The notes under the pieces were generated by a model. The model was not told the origin of the DNA and did no database searches. It saw nothing but the letters and a program-made list of their open reading frames with translations. A stretch of 64,000 nucleotides of DNA from Sediminibacillus albus (GTDB lineage: Bacteria; Bacillota; Bacilli; Bacillales; Amphibacillaceae): NCBI RefSeq assembly GCF_900101125.1, contig NZ_FNFL01000001.1:434001-498000 (forward strand), read 5' to 3'. The first letter of the stretch is position 1; each line of letters opens with the position of its first letter. Positions 1 through 9,161 of this stretch are shown here, piece by piece. The position numbers and the translations under genes were made by a program.

Positions 1-51
1 ATGGGTATTAATTACTTTGCCAACATTAAACATTTTTTTATTTATATTCAT
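1..51 (-). CDS. rimM: RimM, ribosome maturation factor (5' end only)
   Basis: Only the first 17 codons lie in the window; the rest runs off the left edge. The start ATG at 51..49 follows an AGGTGA ribosome-binding site with 5-base spacing. The residues include MFNVGKVINTH, which matches the N-terminal strand of RimM, the 16S rRNA processing factor that binds protein S19 on the 30S subunit. An alternative ATG six codons in, at 33..31, has a poorer upstream site. It lies directly after ylqD, the same order as in B. subtilis (rpsP-khpA-ylqD-rimM). The assignment rests on a short segment plus context. Confidence 0.75.
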   Translation of the reverse strand, partial: MNINKKMFNVGKVINTH

Positions 52-63
52 AACGTTCACCTG

Positions 64-450
64 CTATTTTATTTGGATAACAGTACCATCCTTTACGATG
101 ATTGCTTTATCATCTACAAGGCTGTCCCAGTTATATCCTTCTTCAACTTCAACAAGAGATTCAACTTCGCCTTCCGTTATTTCACTGCCTACCGGAAGTA
201 TGCTCAACTGCTCCACCTGAAATTCTATCCATTTTATTTTGTCCCTACGTTTCGTTATTTCTTTTTGGAAACGGTTTGCCACTTCTTGCCTGGAAACACC
301 TTTTTTATTCTGGAGTTTTCTTTGTTCAAACTGGAGTTGTTGACACTCTTGTTCAAGCTGCTGTCGATTATGATTAAATTGCTCTGACAGCTCCTGTTTG
401 CTTTTTTCGGTAATCACCTGTTTCACTGGAATTTTCCGAATAATTTTCAC
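64..450 (-). CDS. ylqD: YlqD family protein
   Basis: A 128-residue protein of unknown function, recognised by position between khpA and rimM and by the opening VKIIRKIPVKQV, which resembles B. subtilis YlqD. The middle (about residues 18-75) is rich in Gln, Glu and Lys and is probably a coiled coil; the end is a small acidic domain finishing TVIQIK. I chose the GTG at 450 because an AGGAA site sits five bases upstream and the family starts there; a TTG at 486 would add 12 residues but has a crowded site. No catalytic motif is visible. It is likely co-transcribed with rimM. Confidence 0.8.
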   Translation of the reverse strand: MKIIRKIPVKQVITEKSKQELSEQFNHNRQQLEQECQQLQFEQRKLQNKKGVSRQEVANRFQKEITKRRDKIKWIEFQVEQLSILPVGSEITEGEVESLVEVEEGYNWDSLVDDKAIIVKDGTVIQIK

Positions 451-650
451 TATCGTTCCTGCCTTTCTATTAGAAAACTTCGCCAAGCCGCCCCTTCTTT
501 AGGAGCGAGATAGTTGTTTGCTTTTCTATCCTTCCGGTTACATCCTGGAGATAGCACAAAAAAGCATAAGAAGAAATCAATTTTAAAAAAATCATCTATC
601 AACGATGAATGATTAGGCAGGGGGATTGGATGATTCCTTTTGGAATTGGG

Positions 651-678
651 AAAAAAGGGAAAGGTTTCCCCTTCCCCT
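651..678 (-). terminator. Possible intrinsic terminator after khpA
   Basis: On the minus strand a GGGAA/TTCCC stem with a four-base loop is followed by six T residues just beyond the khpA stop. It would end the ffh-rpsP-khpA transcript, or attenuate it before ylqD-rimM. The stem is short, so confidence is moderate. Confidence 0.5.
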
Positions 679-680
679 TT

Positions 681-908
681 TCACATGATATCCAAATAGA
701 TACGCTTTTTTGTATCCGAACCAGCAGCATAAACTACTGTTCGTACAGCTTTAGCTATACGGCCGTTTTTGCCGATAACTTTGCCGACATCTTCCTGGTT
801 GACAGCTAAGTGGTATGTTATTCTATCGTCTGTTTCATTGACTGATACTACCACATCATCCGGGTAGTCGACTAATGGAGCCACCATTGTTTCAATTAAG
901 GCTTTCAT
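681..908 (-). CDS. khpA: KhpA, KH-domain RNA-binding protein
   Basis: A 75-residue protein that is a single KH domain. The RNA-contacting GxxG loop is GKNG at residues 46-49, in the context VGKVIGKNGRIAKAVR. Family members (YlqC) bind RNA, and in Gram-positive bacteria KhpA pairs with KhpB and affects cell division and length. It starts at the ATG at 908, with only a weak GTGTGA site upstream. It is 14 bases downstream of rpsP, so the two are probably translated from one message. Length and position match B. subtilis ylqC. Nothing unusual is seen. Confidence 0.9.
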   Translation of the reverse strand: MKALIETMVAPLVDYPDDVVVSVNETDDRITYHLAVNQEDVGKVIGKNGRIAKAVRTVVYAAGSDTKKRIYLDIM

Positions 909-922
909 GATATCACACTACT

Positions 923-1195
923 TTACTTTTGGTTTTTCATGTCGTGGAATTTAGTCATGATGCCTTGTTTAGAGAATAAGTTACGTACTGTATCGCTAGG
1001 CTTTGCACCTTTAGCCATCCAGTCAAGCGCTTTTTCTTCATCTAATTTAACTTCAATCGGATTAGCTACCGGATTGTAAGTGCCAATTTGTTCGATTAAA
1101 CGTCCGTCACGAGGAGAACGTGAATCAGCTACTACTACGCGATAAAAAGGGTTTCTTTTTGAACCCATGCGCTTTAGGCGAATTTTAACTGCCAT
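923..1195 (-). CDS. rpsP: 30S ribosomal protein S16
   Basis: A 90-residue protein starting [20 protein letters not shown], the S16 signature; S16 is needed for 30S assembly. The start at 1195 is preceded by GGAGGTG at good spacing; an in-frame ATG six codons upstream lies before this site and is rejected. The segment [17 protein letters not shown] is typical of the family. The gene is between ffh and khpA, as in other Bacillus relatives. Confidence 0.97.
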   Translation of the reverse strand: MAVKIRLKRMGSKRNPFYRVVVADSRSPRDGRLIEQIGTYNPVANPIEVKLDEEKALDWMAKGAKPSDTVRNLFSKQGIMTKFHDMKNQK

Positions 1196-1277
1196 GTCTT
1201 GCACCTCCATCATTAATATTGCTTATCACAAGTTTAGATTTTATCAGAAGTTCTTTTAGCTGTAAAGTGTTTTTCCA

Positions 1278-2621
1278 TTACATAAACGGAAATTTCATTC
1301 CTTTTCCTTTTTTGCCCTTCGGCATATTGGACATCTGTTTCATCATTTTCTTCATTTCCTCGAATTGCTTTAACAGCCGGTTGACTTCTGATACATTTCG
1401 CCCCGACCCCTTTGCAATTCTTTTTTTACGGCTGGCATTCATAATGCTGGGATCCTGCCGTTCTTGTTTTGTCATCGACTGAATAATCGCTTCTACATGG
1501 GATAGCTGTTTTTCATCAAACTGGACATTTTTCAGGCCTTTCATTTTGTTTGCTCCAGGCAGCATCCCAATAATGTCTTCCAGCGGCCCCATATTCCGGA
1601 CCTGGCCCATCTGTTCGAGGAAGTCATCAAAAGTGAATGTTGCAGAACGCATCTTCTCTTCTAATTCTTTTGCCTTGTTTTCGTCTACAGTATCCTGGGC
1701 TTTTTCAATCAGGGAAAGCACATCACCCATACCAAGGATACGGGAAGCCATCCTTTCTGGATGAAATGCTTCCAATTCGTCCAGCTTCTCTCCCATCCCG
1801 GCAAATTTTATCGGTTTATCTGTGACAGCTTTAATGGACAAAGCTGCCCCGCCCCTTGTATCACCGTCCAGCTTAGTCAGGACAACACCGGAAACTTCCA
1901 ACTGTTCATTAAAGCTTTCCGCAACATTGACAGCATCCTGTCCAGTCATAGCATCGACAACAAGAAAAATTTCATCAGGCTGTACGTTGGCTTTGATTTG
2001 TTGTAATTCATCCATTAAATCGTTATCTACGTGCAGCCGTCCAGCTGTATCAATAATCACATAATCCTGATGGTCCTCTTTTGCTTTCTCTATCGCCTGG
2101 TTAGCTATATCGACGGGATTTGCTTCAGTCCCTAGTGAAAAGACAGGCATATTCAGCTGTTTTCCTAAGGTTTCCAGCTGATTGATTGCTGCAGGGCGAT
2201 AAACGTCGGCTGCCACAAGCATCGGATTTCGGTTATATTTTTTTCTTAGCAGATTAGCTAGTTTCCCTGTTGTCGTTGTTTTACCTGCACCTTGCAAACC
2301 TACCATCATGATTACTGTCGGCGGTCGATCAGCGACAGCTATCTTGCTTTGTTCTCCGCCCATTAATTCAGTCAATTCATCACGGACAACCTTAATAACT
2401 TGTTGACCAGGAGTAAGGCTCTCCATCACTTCCTGTCCAATTGCCCGTTCTCTGATGCGCTTGACAAAATCCTTTACTACTTTGAAGTTGACGTCTGCTT
2501 CTAATAATGCCAGACGAACTTCCCTTGTCATTTCTTTGACATCTTGCTCTGTTACTTTACCTTTGCCCTTAATTCTTTGGATTGTACCTTGCAGGCGGTC
2601 GGCCAAGCCTTCAAATGCCAT
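1278..2621 (-). CDS. ffh: Signal recognition particle GTPase Ffh
   Basis: The 447-residue SRP54 homologue binds the scRNA and signal sequences of nascent chains and delivers ribosomes to FtsY at the membrane. The order is an N-terminal helical bundle (1-90), a GTPase G domain with P-loop GLQGAGKTTTTGK near residue 107 and DTAGRLHVD near 190, and a C-terminal M domain from about 300. The last 35 residues are rich in Met, Gly and Lys (FEEMKKMMKQMSNM), the hydrophobic-groove type of ending. The start ATG at 2621 has AGGAGGG eight bases upstream. It lies 13 bases after ylxM, consistent with a ylxM-ffh unit. Confidence 0.97.
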   Translation of the reverse strand: MAFEGLADRLQGTIQRIKGKGKVTEQDVKEMTREVRLALLEADVNFKVVKDFVKRIRERAIGQEVMESLTPGQQVIKVVRDELTELMGGEQSKIAVADRPPTVIMMVGLQGAGKTTTTGKLANLLRKKYNRNPMLVAADVYRPAAINQLETLGKQLNMPVFSLGTEANPVDIANQAIEKAKEDHQDYVIIDTAGRLHVDNDLMDELQQIKANVQPDEIFLVVDAMTGQDAVNVAESFNEQLEVSGVVLTKLDGDTRGGAALSIKAVTDKPIKFAGMGEKLDELEAFHPERMASRILGMGDVLSLIEKAQDTVDENKAKELEEKMRSATFTFDDFLEQMGQVRNMGPLEDIIGMLPGANKMKGLKNVQFDEKQLSHVEAIIQSMTKQERQDPSIMNASRKKRIAKGSGRNVSEVNRLLKQFEEMKKMMKQMSNMPKGKKGKGMKFPFM

Positions 2622-2634
2622 AGAAGGAGCCCTC

Positions 2635-2961
2635 CTAATCTAATTCTTTGAGAGAATCGATCAATTCTCTTAAAGTTGTTATCTGATTTGAACGAAATGC
2701 CTGTTCCATTTCTTCCAGCAGGCTGTTTCGCTCTTTAAACTTTTTATACAAATGGAGCTTATCCTCATAAGCTTCCAGCATCGCTTCTGTCCGCCGAATA
2801 TTATCATAGACAGCTTGCCTGGAAACGTGGAAGGTTTCGGAAATTTCTCCAAGAGAGTAATCCTCTAAATAATAAAGTTCCATGTAATTCCTTTGCTTTG
2901 GTGTTAGTAATTCCTGATAAAAGTCAAACAGAAAATTAATTCGAGTCGTTTTTTCCAGCAA
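2635..2961 (-). CDS. ylxM: YlxM, helix-turn-helix accessory protein of SRP
   Basis: A 108-residue protein with the YlxM/p13 pattern [23 protein letters not shown] sigma-like helix-turn-helix follows at about residues 30-60 ([20 protein letters not shown]), then a helical tail. Family members are coded next to ffh, and YlxM has been linked to SRP function in streptococci. I place the start at the TTG at 2961: AAGGAG sits eight bases before it, and the family opens at MLEKTT. A GTG three codons earlier overlaps the binding site. Confidence 0.9.
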   Translation of the reverse strand: MLEKTTRINFLFDFYQELLTPKQRNYMELYYLEDYSLGEISETFHVSRQAVYDNIRRTEAMLEAYEDKLHLYKKFKERNSLLEEMEQAFRSNQITTLRELIDSLKELD

Positions 2962-3027
2962 GATGAGCACTCCTTGTTAAGTGAAAAACCTTTACATAGA
3001 AATACTACCTAACATTACCTTCATCTG

Positions 3028-4029
3028 TCAAGGCGTATCTTCTTCCATCATGTCTGCAAATAGCCCGTAAACGAAGGCATGTGCATCAAATGCTTGTAAG
3101 TCTGTTACTTTTTCGCCCAGCCCTACATACTTCACAGGAATACTCATTTCATTCCGAATTGCCAGCACGATTCCCCCTTTAGCTGTGCCATCCAGCTTGG
3201 TAAGTACGATGCCGGATACATCAGTAGCCTCTGAGAATGTCTTCGCCTGACTCATTGCATTCTGACCTGTAGTAGCATCAAGGACAAGCAGAACTTCATG
3301 GGGTGCTTCAGGAATTTCTCGGGAAATAACCTTTTTAACCTTTGACAATTCATTCATTAGATTAACTTTGTTTTGCAGCCTTCCCGCTGTATCACATAAG
3401 AGAACATCCGCTCCTCTGGACCTCGCAGCCTGGATTCCGTCAAATATAACAGCAGCTGGATCACTGCCGGCATTATGCTTGATTACTTCAACACCGACTC
3501 GTTCTCCCCAAACATCCAGTTGTTCGATCGCCCCGGCACGGAATGTATCGCCTGCAGCCATCACTACCTTTTTTCCTTCCTCCTTCAGTTGATGGGCCAT
3601 CTTGCCGATAGTCGTCGTTTTACCGACCCCATTAACTCCTACAAACAGAATGACGGATAAGCCGTTTTGGTTGAGGTTTAATTGTTCTACATCTTCCGCT
3701 TCTTCCCCATAATAAATATCTACTAGTTTTTCAGAGATTACTTCTTTTACTTCCTTACTATCTTTGATATTTCTCCGTTTCACTTCCATTTTCAGTTCGT
3801 CAATCAAATCCATAACCGTTGCTACACCTACATCGGCCGAAATAAGTATTTCTTCCAAATCTTCAAAGAAATCTTCATCGACTTTCCGATAGCGTGCAAC
3901 GAGATCATTGATCTTGCCTGAAAACGAGCTTCTTGTTTTTGACAATCCTTCTTTGTATTTATCTGACTGTGTTTCTTGCTTTGTTTCATCACCGCTGAAT
4001 TTTTCTTTCAGCTTTTTAAAAAAGCTCAT
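3028..4029 (-). CDS. ftsY: Signal recognition particle receptor FtsY
   Basis: A 333-residue SRP-receptor GTPase. The N-terminus MSFFKKLKEKF is a basic amphipathic membrane-binding segment, followed by a short charged linker rather than the long acidic domain of E. coli. The NG domain carries GVNGVGKTTTIGK near residue 135, DTAGRL near 220 and TKLDGTAKGG near 275. The start at 4029 has AGGAAGG upstream; an in-frame ATG six codons earlier touches the smc stop and lacks a site. It begins 18 bases after smc ends, so smc-ftsY is probably one transcript. Confidence 0.97.
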   Translation of the reverse strand: MSFFKKLKEKFSGDETKQETQSDKYKEGLSKTRSSFSGKINDLVARYRKVDEDFFEDLEEILISADVGVATVMDLIDELKMEVKRRNIKDSKEVKEVISEKLVDIYYGEEAEDVEQLNLNQNGLSVILFVGVNGVGKTTTIGKMAHQLKEEGKKVVMAAGDTFRAGAIEQLDVWGERVGVEVIKHNAGSDPAAVIFDGIQAARSRGADVLLCDTAGRLQNKVNLMNELSKVKKVISREIPEAPHEVLLVLDATTGQNAMSQAKTFSEATDVSGIVLTKLDGTAKGGIVLAIRNEMSIPVKYVGLGEKVTDLQAFDAHAFVYGLFADMMEEDTP

Positions 4030-4047
4030 AGTACCTTCCTCTCTCAT

Positions 4048-7000
4048 TTATGCTTTTACCAGTTCCGGAGCATCCTCCAGCCTTACAGATACAAGCCGGG
4101 AAACGCCGGATTCCTGCATGGTGACGCCATAAAGCACATCGGCTTCTTCCATTGTTCCCTTCCTGTGAGTAATCACAATAAATTGGGTTTTTTCGCTGAA
4201 TTCTTTTAAATACCTGGCAAATCGGTTGACATTGGCGTCGTCCAGGGCTGCCTCCACTTCATCAAGTACACAGAATGGTACGGGCCGTACTCGTAAAATC
4301 GCAAATAATAGAGCAATCGCAGTCAGCGCTCTTTCTCCTCCAGAAAGTAATCCAAGATGCTGGAGCTTTTTGCCTGGAGGCCTGGCGATAATATCTACTC
4401 CTGTTTCCAGGAGGTTATCAGGCTCCGTCAGTTTAAGCTCCGCATTGCCTCCTCCGAATAATGCATGAAAGACAGTGGAAAATTCTTCTTTTATTTGCGT
4501 AAAGGTTGCCTCAAATCTTCTGACCATTTCTCCATCCATCTCTGAAATAACACCGAACAGTGTATCTTTTGCCTGTACCAAATCTGTTTGCTGGTCAGTC
4601 AAGAATTCATACCGCTCTAATATTCGTTCATATTCGTCAATAGCGCCCAAATTGACAGTTCCCAATTCTTCGATGGACCGCTTAATCAGCTTCACTGATT
4701 GCTTGGTTTGTTCCACGTCCTCGGCTTTTTTGTATGTTTGGCGGGCTTTTTCAAATGATAACGAATATTCATTTTGTAAATGATTCAGTCGGTTTTCAAG
4801 CTCAACATCAAACCTGGCTGCCTTTAATTCCTTATCTTGGAGGTCTTGGGCAATTGATTGATATAACCGGTTTTTTTCTTTGATTTCCCGCTCCTGGTCA
4901 TTCATCCGCTCTGTTTTATCTGAACGCTCCTGGCGGCGCGCCTGGATAAGCTGGGTCACTTTTTCTTTATGTCTTCTTTTTTCCAGCAGCTTCTCATCGA
5001 TTTCCTGCTCTGTTTCAGCATTGTTTTGGAACTCGTATATTTGCTGTAATTGTTTGATATTATCCTGTAATGACTGATAAGTTTCTGTATATTGCCGTTC
5101 CAGCGACTGGCATTTTTCCTTTTGGCTATTCACTTGTGCTTCTTGTTCGGCCATAGTGACTTCCAGCTGATGATGTTTAGATTGCAGTTTATCCTGGTTT
5201 TGCTGATGGTCTGACTGCTGTTTGTTTAAGTCATCTATCTTTTTTTGGATTTCTTTCAGAACAGCTTCAATGCCGCTCAATTCATTCGCCAGTCCTGATT
5301 CACGTCGTTTTAAATCTGCCAAATCAGTTTCATATTGATTGGTATCCTGGTCATATAGTTTTAAGTTCTCGTTATAATGGGAAACCTTTATTTCAACCTC
5401 TTTCAGTGCTGAAATCGAGTCTTGCTCTTCTTGTTCAGCTATCTTAATCGCTTCCCGCTGTTTCTCCATACTTCTTTCCAAATCTTCATTGGACTGCTTT
5501 CGATCTTTGACCTGTTTCTCAAAAGCCGATGCTTTCGTTTCAAAATCAGCAAGCTTTTTCGTAATATCCTGTAAGTCTTTTTCACGAGAAAACAGGGATT
5601 GGCTGTTTTTCTTTTGTGCACCACCGGTCATAGCCCCGCCGGGATTTATGACATCCCCTTCAAGGGTGACTATCCGGAACTTCCGTTGCAATTTGACGGC
5701 TATTTCATTCGCATTTTTCAAATTATCTGCGATCACTACATTGCCTAAAAGATTCCTGACAATGGATTGATGTTCATTTTTATGTTTAACCAAATCCGAA
5801 CCAATACCGACAAAACCTGGATGGTTTTTAGCAGAAGTCATTAAATCGCCTGGTATAAATTTTGGTTTTATAGCAGTAATCGGCAAGAAGGTAGCGCGCC
5901 CTTTATTATTTTTTTTCAACCAATTGATGGCTGCTCTTGCTTTTGCTTCATCTTCTACAACTACATGCTGGGCCTGTCCGCCAAGAGCCGTTTCAATCGC
6001 AGAGATATAGTCAGCTGGAACATCGATCAGCTCGATGACTGCCCCTTCTATGCCAGCTATTTCACTTTCCTGCCTTGCCTTCAGTATTTCCTTTACACCT
6101 TGGAAGAACCCTTGAAATCCTTCCTTCATATCTTCAAGCATCTCTTTCTTCGATTTAAGCTTTTCTATATACTGGTAGCCTTGATAAAGTTTGGTTTGCA
6201 GCTCTTGATAATTTGCTTTATCTGATTCCAGCGCTTTTTTCTGCTTTTCGAATTCTTGTTCAGCAGCTTTCCGTTTCTCCGTACGGCCCTTTAATTCGGC
6301 TTGCAGTTCTTCCAACTGGGCTTCAAGCTTCTCCCGCTCACTTATAAGTCCTTTGAACTTATCCTGCTGGCTGTTCTTTTTCATCCCGATTTGTTCCAGC
6401 TGCTTGGCTATCGATTGTCTCTCGTTTCGCTTTGCCGCTTGTTCATTTAAACGCTCTATATATTCACTTTTGAGTTCTTCGATTTGTTCTTCGATGTTTT
6501 GCCCGGTTGCCGATAGCTGTTTTGCTGTTTGCTTAAGGCTCTCTCTGGTTTCCTGCTTCTCTCTTTCCCATGCAGCCAATTTTTCATTTTCGCTATCCAG
6601 CTCGTTTTTCAATGTTTCTGATCTTTCCCTTAATTGGCCATTCTCTTCTTCAAGCTTTGACTTATTATCCTGGAAATGCTTATGGCGCTCATTAATTAAT
6701 TGCTTTTTCCCTTCCAGATTCTCCAACTGCTGGGTAAGATCCAGTAATGACTCCTGCAGCTCTTCGATGGATTCATCCAATGCCTGGATTTGGCTTCGCC
6801 CTTCCTCAAGGTTTGCCTGCTTCTGTTGAATGCTGGTTTGCATTTCGATTTCTTTTTGTTTCTGTACTTCAATCTCTGAAAGCAGAGCTTTCCATTTTGT
6901 ATGAAGCTCTTCAATTTCAGCAATCAACAGGGAAATCTCAACTTCTTTTAACTCATCTTTCTTTTGTAAAAAATCCTGGGCAACGGCAGCTTGCTCCTTC

Positions 7001-7614
7001 AAAGGCTCCAGCTGCCCATCTATTTCATATATAATATCTTCAATTCTATTTAAATTCTCTTGTGTCTCAGCCAGCTTATATTCAGCTTTCTTTTTTCTTT
7101 GTTTGTATTTCAATACTCCTGCAGCTTCCTCAAAAATAGATCTTCTCTCTTCTGCTTTGGAACTTAATATTTCTTCTACCTTCCCCTGGCTAATAATTGA
7201 AAAAGCTTCCCGACCTAAGCCAGAGTCCATAAATAGATCAATGATGTCTTTCAAACGGCAAGACTGCTTATTAATCAGGAATTCACTTTCTCCCGATCGA
7301 TAAACCCTTCTCGTCACACTTACTTCATTGTAATCGAGTGCTAATGTCTGGTCACTGTTATCAAGCGTAAGGGTAACCTCTGCAATATTCAGGGCTTTTC
7401 TGGAATCGCTGCCTTGAAAAATAATGTCCTCCATTTTGGAGCCGCGCAAGGATTTCGCTGACTGTTCTCCCAGTACCCACCGGATAGCGTCCGTAATATT
7501 ACTTTTACCGCTGCCGTTTGGGCCTACTACCGCTGTCACACCCGGTACAAAGTCAACGGATATACGTTCAGCAAAAGATTTAAAACCAACTGTATCTAAT
7601 CGTTTCAGGAACAT
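4048..7614 (-). CDS. smc: Chromosome segregation protein SMC
   Basis: The 1188-residue condensin ATPase organises and segregates the chromosome with ScpA and ScpB. The N-terminal head has Walker A VGPNGSGKSNITDAIRW near residue 32. Long coiled coils run to about 500 and from about 680. The hinge between them includes GFVGIGSDLV and a Gly-rich segment NPGGAMTGGA near 655. The C-terminal head has the signature LSGGERALTAIALLFAI and Walker B CVLDEVEAALDD. Length is normal for the family. Of two close ATGs I chose 7614, seven bases after AGGAG; the one at 7620 is too close to it. Upstream is a DUF1128 gene on the other strand, so smc cannot simply continue the rnc message. Confidence 0.97.
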   Translation of the reverse strand: MFLKRLDTVGFKSFAERISVDFVPGVTAVVGPNGSGKSNITDAIRWVLGEQSAKSLRGSKMEDIIFQGSDSRKALNIAEVTLTLDNSDQTLALDYNEVSVTRRVYRSGESEFLINKQSCRLKDIIDLFMDSGLGREAFSIISQGKVEEILSSKAEERRSIFEEAAGVLKYKQRKKKAEYKLAETQENLNRIEDIIYEIDGQLEPLKEQAAVAQDFLQKKDELKEVEISLLIAEIEELHTKWKALLSEIEVQKQKEIEMQTSIQQKQANLEEGRSQIQALDESIEELQESLLDLTQQLENLEGKKQLINERHKHFQDNKSKLEEENGQLRERSETLKNELDSENEKLAAWEREKQETRESLKQTAKQLSATGQNIEEQIEELKSEYIERLNEQAAKRNERQSIAKQLEQIGMKKNSQQDKFKGLISEREKLEAQLEELQAELKGRTEKRKAAEQEFEKQKKALESDKANYQELQTKLYQGYQYIEKLKSKKEMLEDMKEGFQGFFQGVKEILKARQESEIAGIEGAVIELIDVPADYISAIETALGGQAQHVVVEDEAKARAAINWLKKNNKGRATFLPITAIKPKFIPGDLMTSAKNHPGFVGIGSDLVKHKNEHQSIVRNLLGNVVIADNLKNANEIAVKLQRKFRIVTLEGDVINPGGAMTGGAQKKNSQSLFSREKDLQDITKKLADFETKASAFEKQVKDRKQSNEDLERSMEKQREAIKIAEQEEQDSISALKEVEIKVSHYNENLKLYDQDTNQYETDLADLKRRESGLANELSGIEAVLKEIQKKIDDLNKQQSDHQQNQDKLQSKHHQLEVTMAEQEAQVNSQKEKCQSLERQYTETYQSLQDNIKQLQQIYEFQNNAETEQEIDEKLLEKRRHKEKVTQLIQARRQERSDKTERMNDQEREIKEKNRLYQSIAQDLQDKELKAARFDVELENRLNHLQNEYSLSFEKARQTYKKAEDVEQTKQSVKLIKRSIEELGTVNLGAIDEYERILERYEFLTDQQTDLVQAKDTLFGVISEMDGEMVRRFEATFTQIKEEFSTVFHALFGGGNAELKLTEPDNLLETGVDIIARPPGKKLQHLGLLSGGERALTAIALLFAILRVRPVPFCVLDEVEAALDDANVNRFARYLKEFSEKTQFIVITHRKGTMEEADVLYGVTMQESGVSRLVSVRLEDAPELVKA

Positions 7615-7795
7615 AATCATTCTCCTATTTTACTATTCAATCCATAAAAACTATTGTTTAGAATACAAACTGAATCTGCTTAGATTCAGCAGTAGTATGT
7701 AGTCCTGTGTTATGATAAATTTGCATTTCAACTCATTTATTTTATCATAAAGAATAAGGTCTTAGAAGGAATCAATCAAATGAAGGAGTGTTATT

Positions 7796-8017
7796 GTGAG
7801 TTTAAATGAACCATCAAAAGAAAACCTGGACATCATCATCAACAATATGGCGAGGCAATTACAAGTCGTCAATCGCTCAATTATGAATCCGGACGATTAT
7901 GACTTGGACAAGTACGAGGAACTGAAATCTCTCCACGATATGCTGCAGCAAAAAGGACAGCTCAGTGTTGCTGAAACTCAAGCAGTAATTGAAGAACTGG
8001 CCGCTCACCGTAAATGA
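7796..8017 (+). CDS. DUF1128 family protein (YfkK-like)
   Basis: A 73-residue acidic protein that resembles B. subtilis YfkK of the DUF1128 family, by segments such as NLDIIINNMARQLQVVN and the Asp/Tyr-rich middle DDYDLDKYEELKSLHDML. The function of this family is not known to me. It appears all-helical, with no membrane segment or cysteines. The start is a GTG at 7796 with AAGGAG seven bases upstream. The gene is on the plus strand between rnc and smc, which are both on the minus strand, and it converges on rnc. B. subtilis does not have it here (its yfkK is elsewhere), so it has been relocated in one lineage. Confidence 0.82.
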   Translation: MSLNEPSKENLDIIINNMARQLQVVNRSIMNPDDYDLDKYEELKSLHDMLQQKGQLSVAETQAVIEELAAHRK

Positions 8018-8020
8018 CAG

Positions 8021-8065
8021 GAAATGAAGGAGGCTTTCCGTATAGGGAATTGCCTCCTTCATTTC
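8021..8065. terminator. Bidirectional terminator between the DUF1128 gene and rnc
   Basis: A perfect 14-base stem (8021-8034 with 8052-8065) plus a few inner pairs closes a short loop. It begins three bases after the DUF1128 stop and ends at the first base of the rnc stop codon. The plus-strand exit ATTTCTATCT is T-rich; the minus-strand exit is weaker. It fits a shared terminator for the two converging genes. Confidence 0.7.
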
Positions 8066-8751
8066 TATCTCGCTTCATAATTATCCAGAGCTTTTTTTGC
8101 TGCCCTTTGTTCTGCTTCTTTTTTTGTTCTACCGTATCCTGTTCCGGCAACTTTCCCTTGAATTTGAACCTCTGCCACGAACTCTCTATTATGAGCCGGC
8201 CCTCTTTCATCGGTGATCAAATATTCAATGTTCCCGTTTTTACTTCTTTGTACCAACTCTTGAAGCTGACTCTTATAATCCATCGCATGCGAAAAAGCAC
8301 CTTTGCTTATTTTAGGATAGACGTATTTTTCCAGAAAATTAATCGACACATCAAAACCTTGATCCAGGTAAAGCGCACCGATAAAAGACTCAAATACATC
8401 CGCCAGGAGAGCTGGCCGGTTTCTGCCGCCCGTCATTTCTTCCCCTTTTCCAAGTAATATGTAAGCAGAAAATCCTAAGTCATTAGCGAAACTGACTAAC
8501 GATGGCTCACATACAATAGAGGCCCGGAATTTAGTTAACTCTCCCTCAGCCATTTCCGGATATTCCCGGTACAAGTATTGGGAAACTCCCAGCTCTAATA
8601 CGGCATCACCTAAAAATTCCAATCGTTCATTATCGCGAAAATACTTTTTTCGATGCTCATTCACATAAGATGAATGGGTAAATGCTTGTTGTAAAAGCCT
8701 TTCATTTTTAAAGGATATTCCAAGCTGTTTTTGCAGCTGTGAAAAATTCAT
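8065..8751 (-). CDS. rnc: Ribonuclease III
   Basis: A 228-residue double-strand-specific endoribonuclease that processes rRNA and scRNA and degrades sense-antisense duplexes. The catalytic domain contains the signature [16 protein letters not shown] at about residues 41-56 and the second acidic site in [17 protein letters not shown] double-stranded RNA-binding domain fills the C-terminus (from about 155: [10 protein letters not shown] to [11 protein letters not shown]). The start ATG at 8751 follows GGGAGGTG. Its stop is embedded in the terminator shared with the converging DUF1128 gene. Confidence 0.97.
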   Translation of the reverse strand: MNFSQLQKQLGISFKNERLLQQAFTHSSYVNEHRKKYFRDNERLEFLGDAVLELGVSQYLYREYPEMAEGELTKFRASIVCEPSLVSFANDLGFSAYILLGKGEEMTGGRNRPALLADVFESFIGALYLDQGFDVSINFLEKYVYPKISKGAFSHAMDYKSQLQELVQRSKNGNIEYLITDERGPAHNREFVAEVQIQGKVAGTGYGRTKKEAEQRAAKKALDNYEAR

Positions 8752-8795
8752 TAATCACACCTCCCTTTAGATAAAAAATGGCTTGTAATATGGAG

Positions 8796-8820
8796 AAAGC
8801 CCCGCTTAAACGGGACTTTT
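8796..8820 (-). terminator. Hairpin between acpP and rnc
   Basis: A seven- to nine-pair GC-rich stem (AAAGCCCCG with CGGGACTTT) with a six-base loop lies in the 129-base gap after acpP. The T-run is short on both strands, so it may be a weak terminator or a processing hairpin rather than a full stop. Confidence 0.5.
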
Positions 8821-8880
8821 CCTATCGCTGCTTCATTAAGCCACAGTGACATCATCATGCAAATAAATAAGTACTATTTA

Positions 8881-9114
8881 TTATTGAATGCTGTTTATGT
8901 AGTTAACAGCATCGCCTACTGTTTCAATTTTCTCTGCTTCCTCATCGGATATCTCCATATCAAACTCATCTTCCAATTCCATCACAAGTTCAACTACGTC
9001 CAATGAATCTGCTTCAAGGTCATCTTTAAATGAAGCCTCCATTGTCACTTTGGACTCTTCTACATCCAGACGATCGATAACGATCTTTTTGACACGCTCA
9101 AATGTATCTGCCAT
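8881..9114 (-). CDS. acpP: Acyl carrier protein
   Basis: A 77-residue acidic four-helix carrier of growing acyl chains. Ser37, in [17 protein letters not shown], is the 4'-phosphopantetheine attachment site. The start at 9114 has an excellent AAGGGGGTGA site. It lies 47 bases downstream of fabG and ends the fapR-plsX-fabD-fabG-acpP cluster; the strong site fits the high expression expected of ACP. Called acpA in B. subtilis. Confidence 0.97.
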   Translation of the reverse strand: MADTFERVKKIVIDRLDVEESKVTMEASFKDDLEADSLDVVELVMELEDEFDMEISDEEAEKIETVGDAVNYINSIQ

Positions 9115-9161
9115 TCCAATTCACCCCCTTTCAAAGTGCTGAACAAGGTATTACCTTTCTG

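Noticed and set aside
1-387. 128-codon plus-strand frame at the left edge
   Set aside because: It is antisense to ylqD and rimM, with a Phe/Tyr/Leu-rich product that mirrors the real genes.
6353-6829. 158-codon plus-strand frame inside smc
   Set aside because: It lies wholly antisense to the SMC coiled coil; its Ser/Cys/Phe-rich product is the typical mirror of a Glu/Lys-rich coding region.
7730-7756. AT-rich inverted repeat TATGATAAAT / TTTATCATA before the DUF1128 gene
   Set aside because: Such pairings are common in AT-rich promoter regions, and the two arms do not align without gaps.
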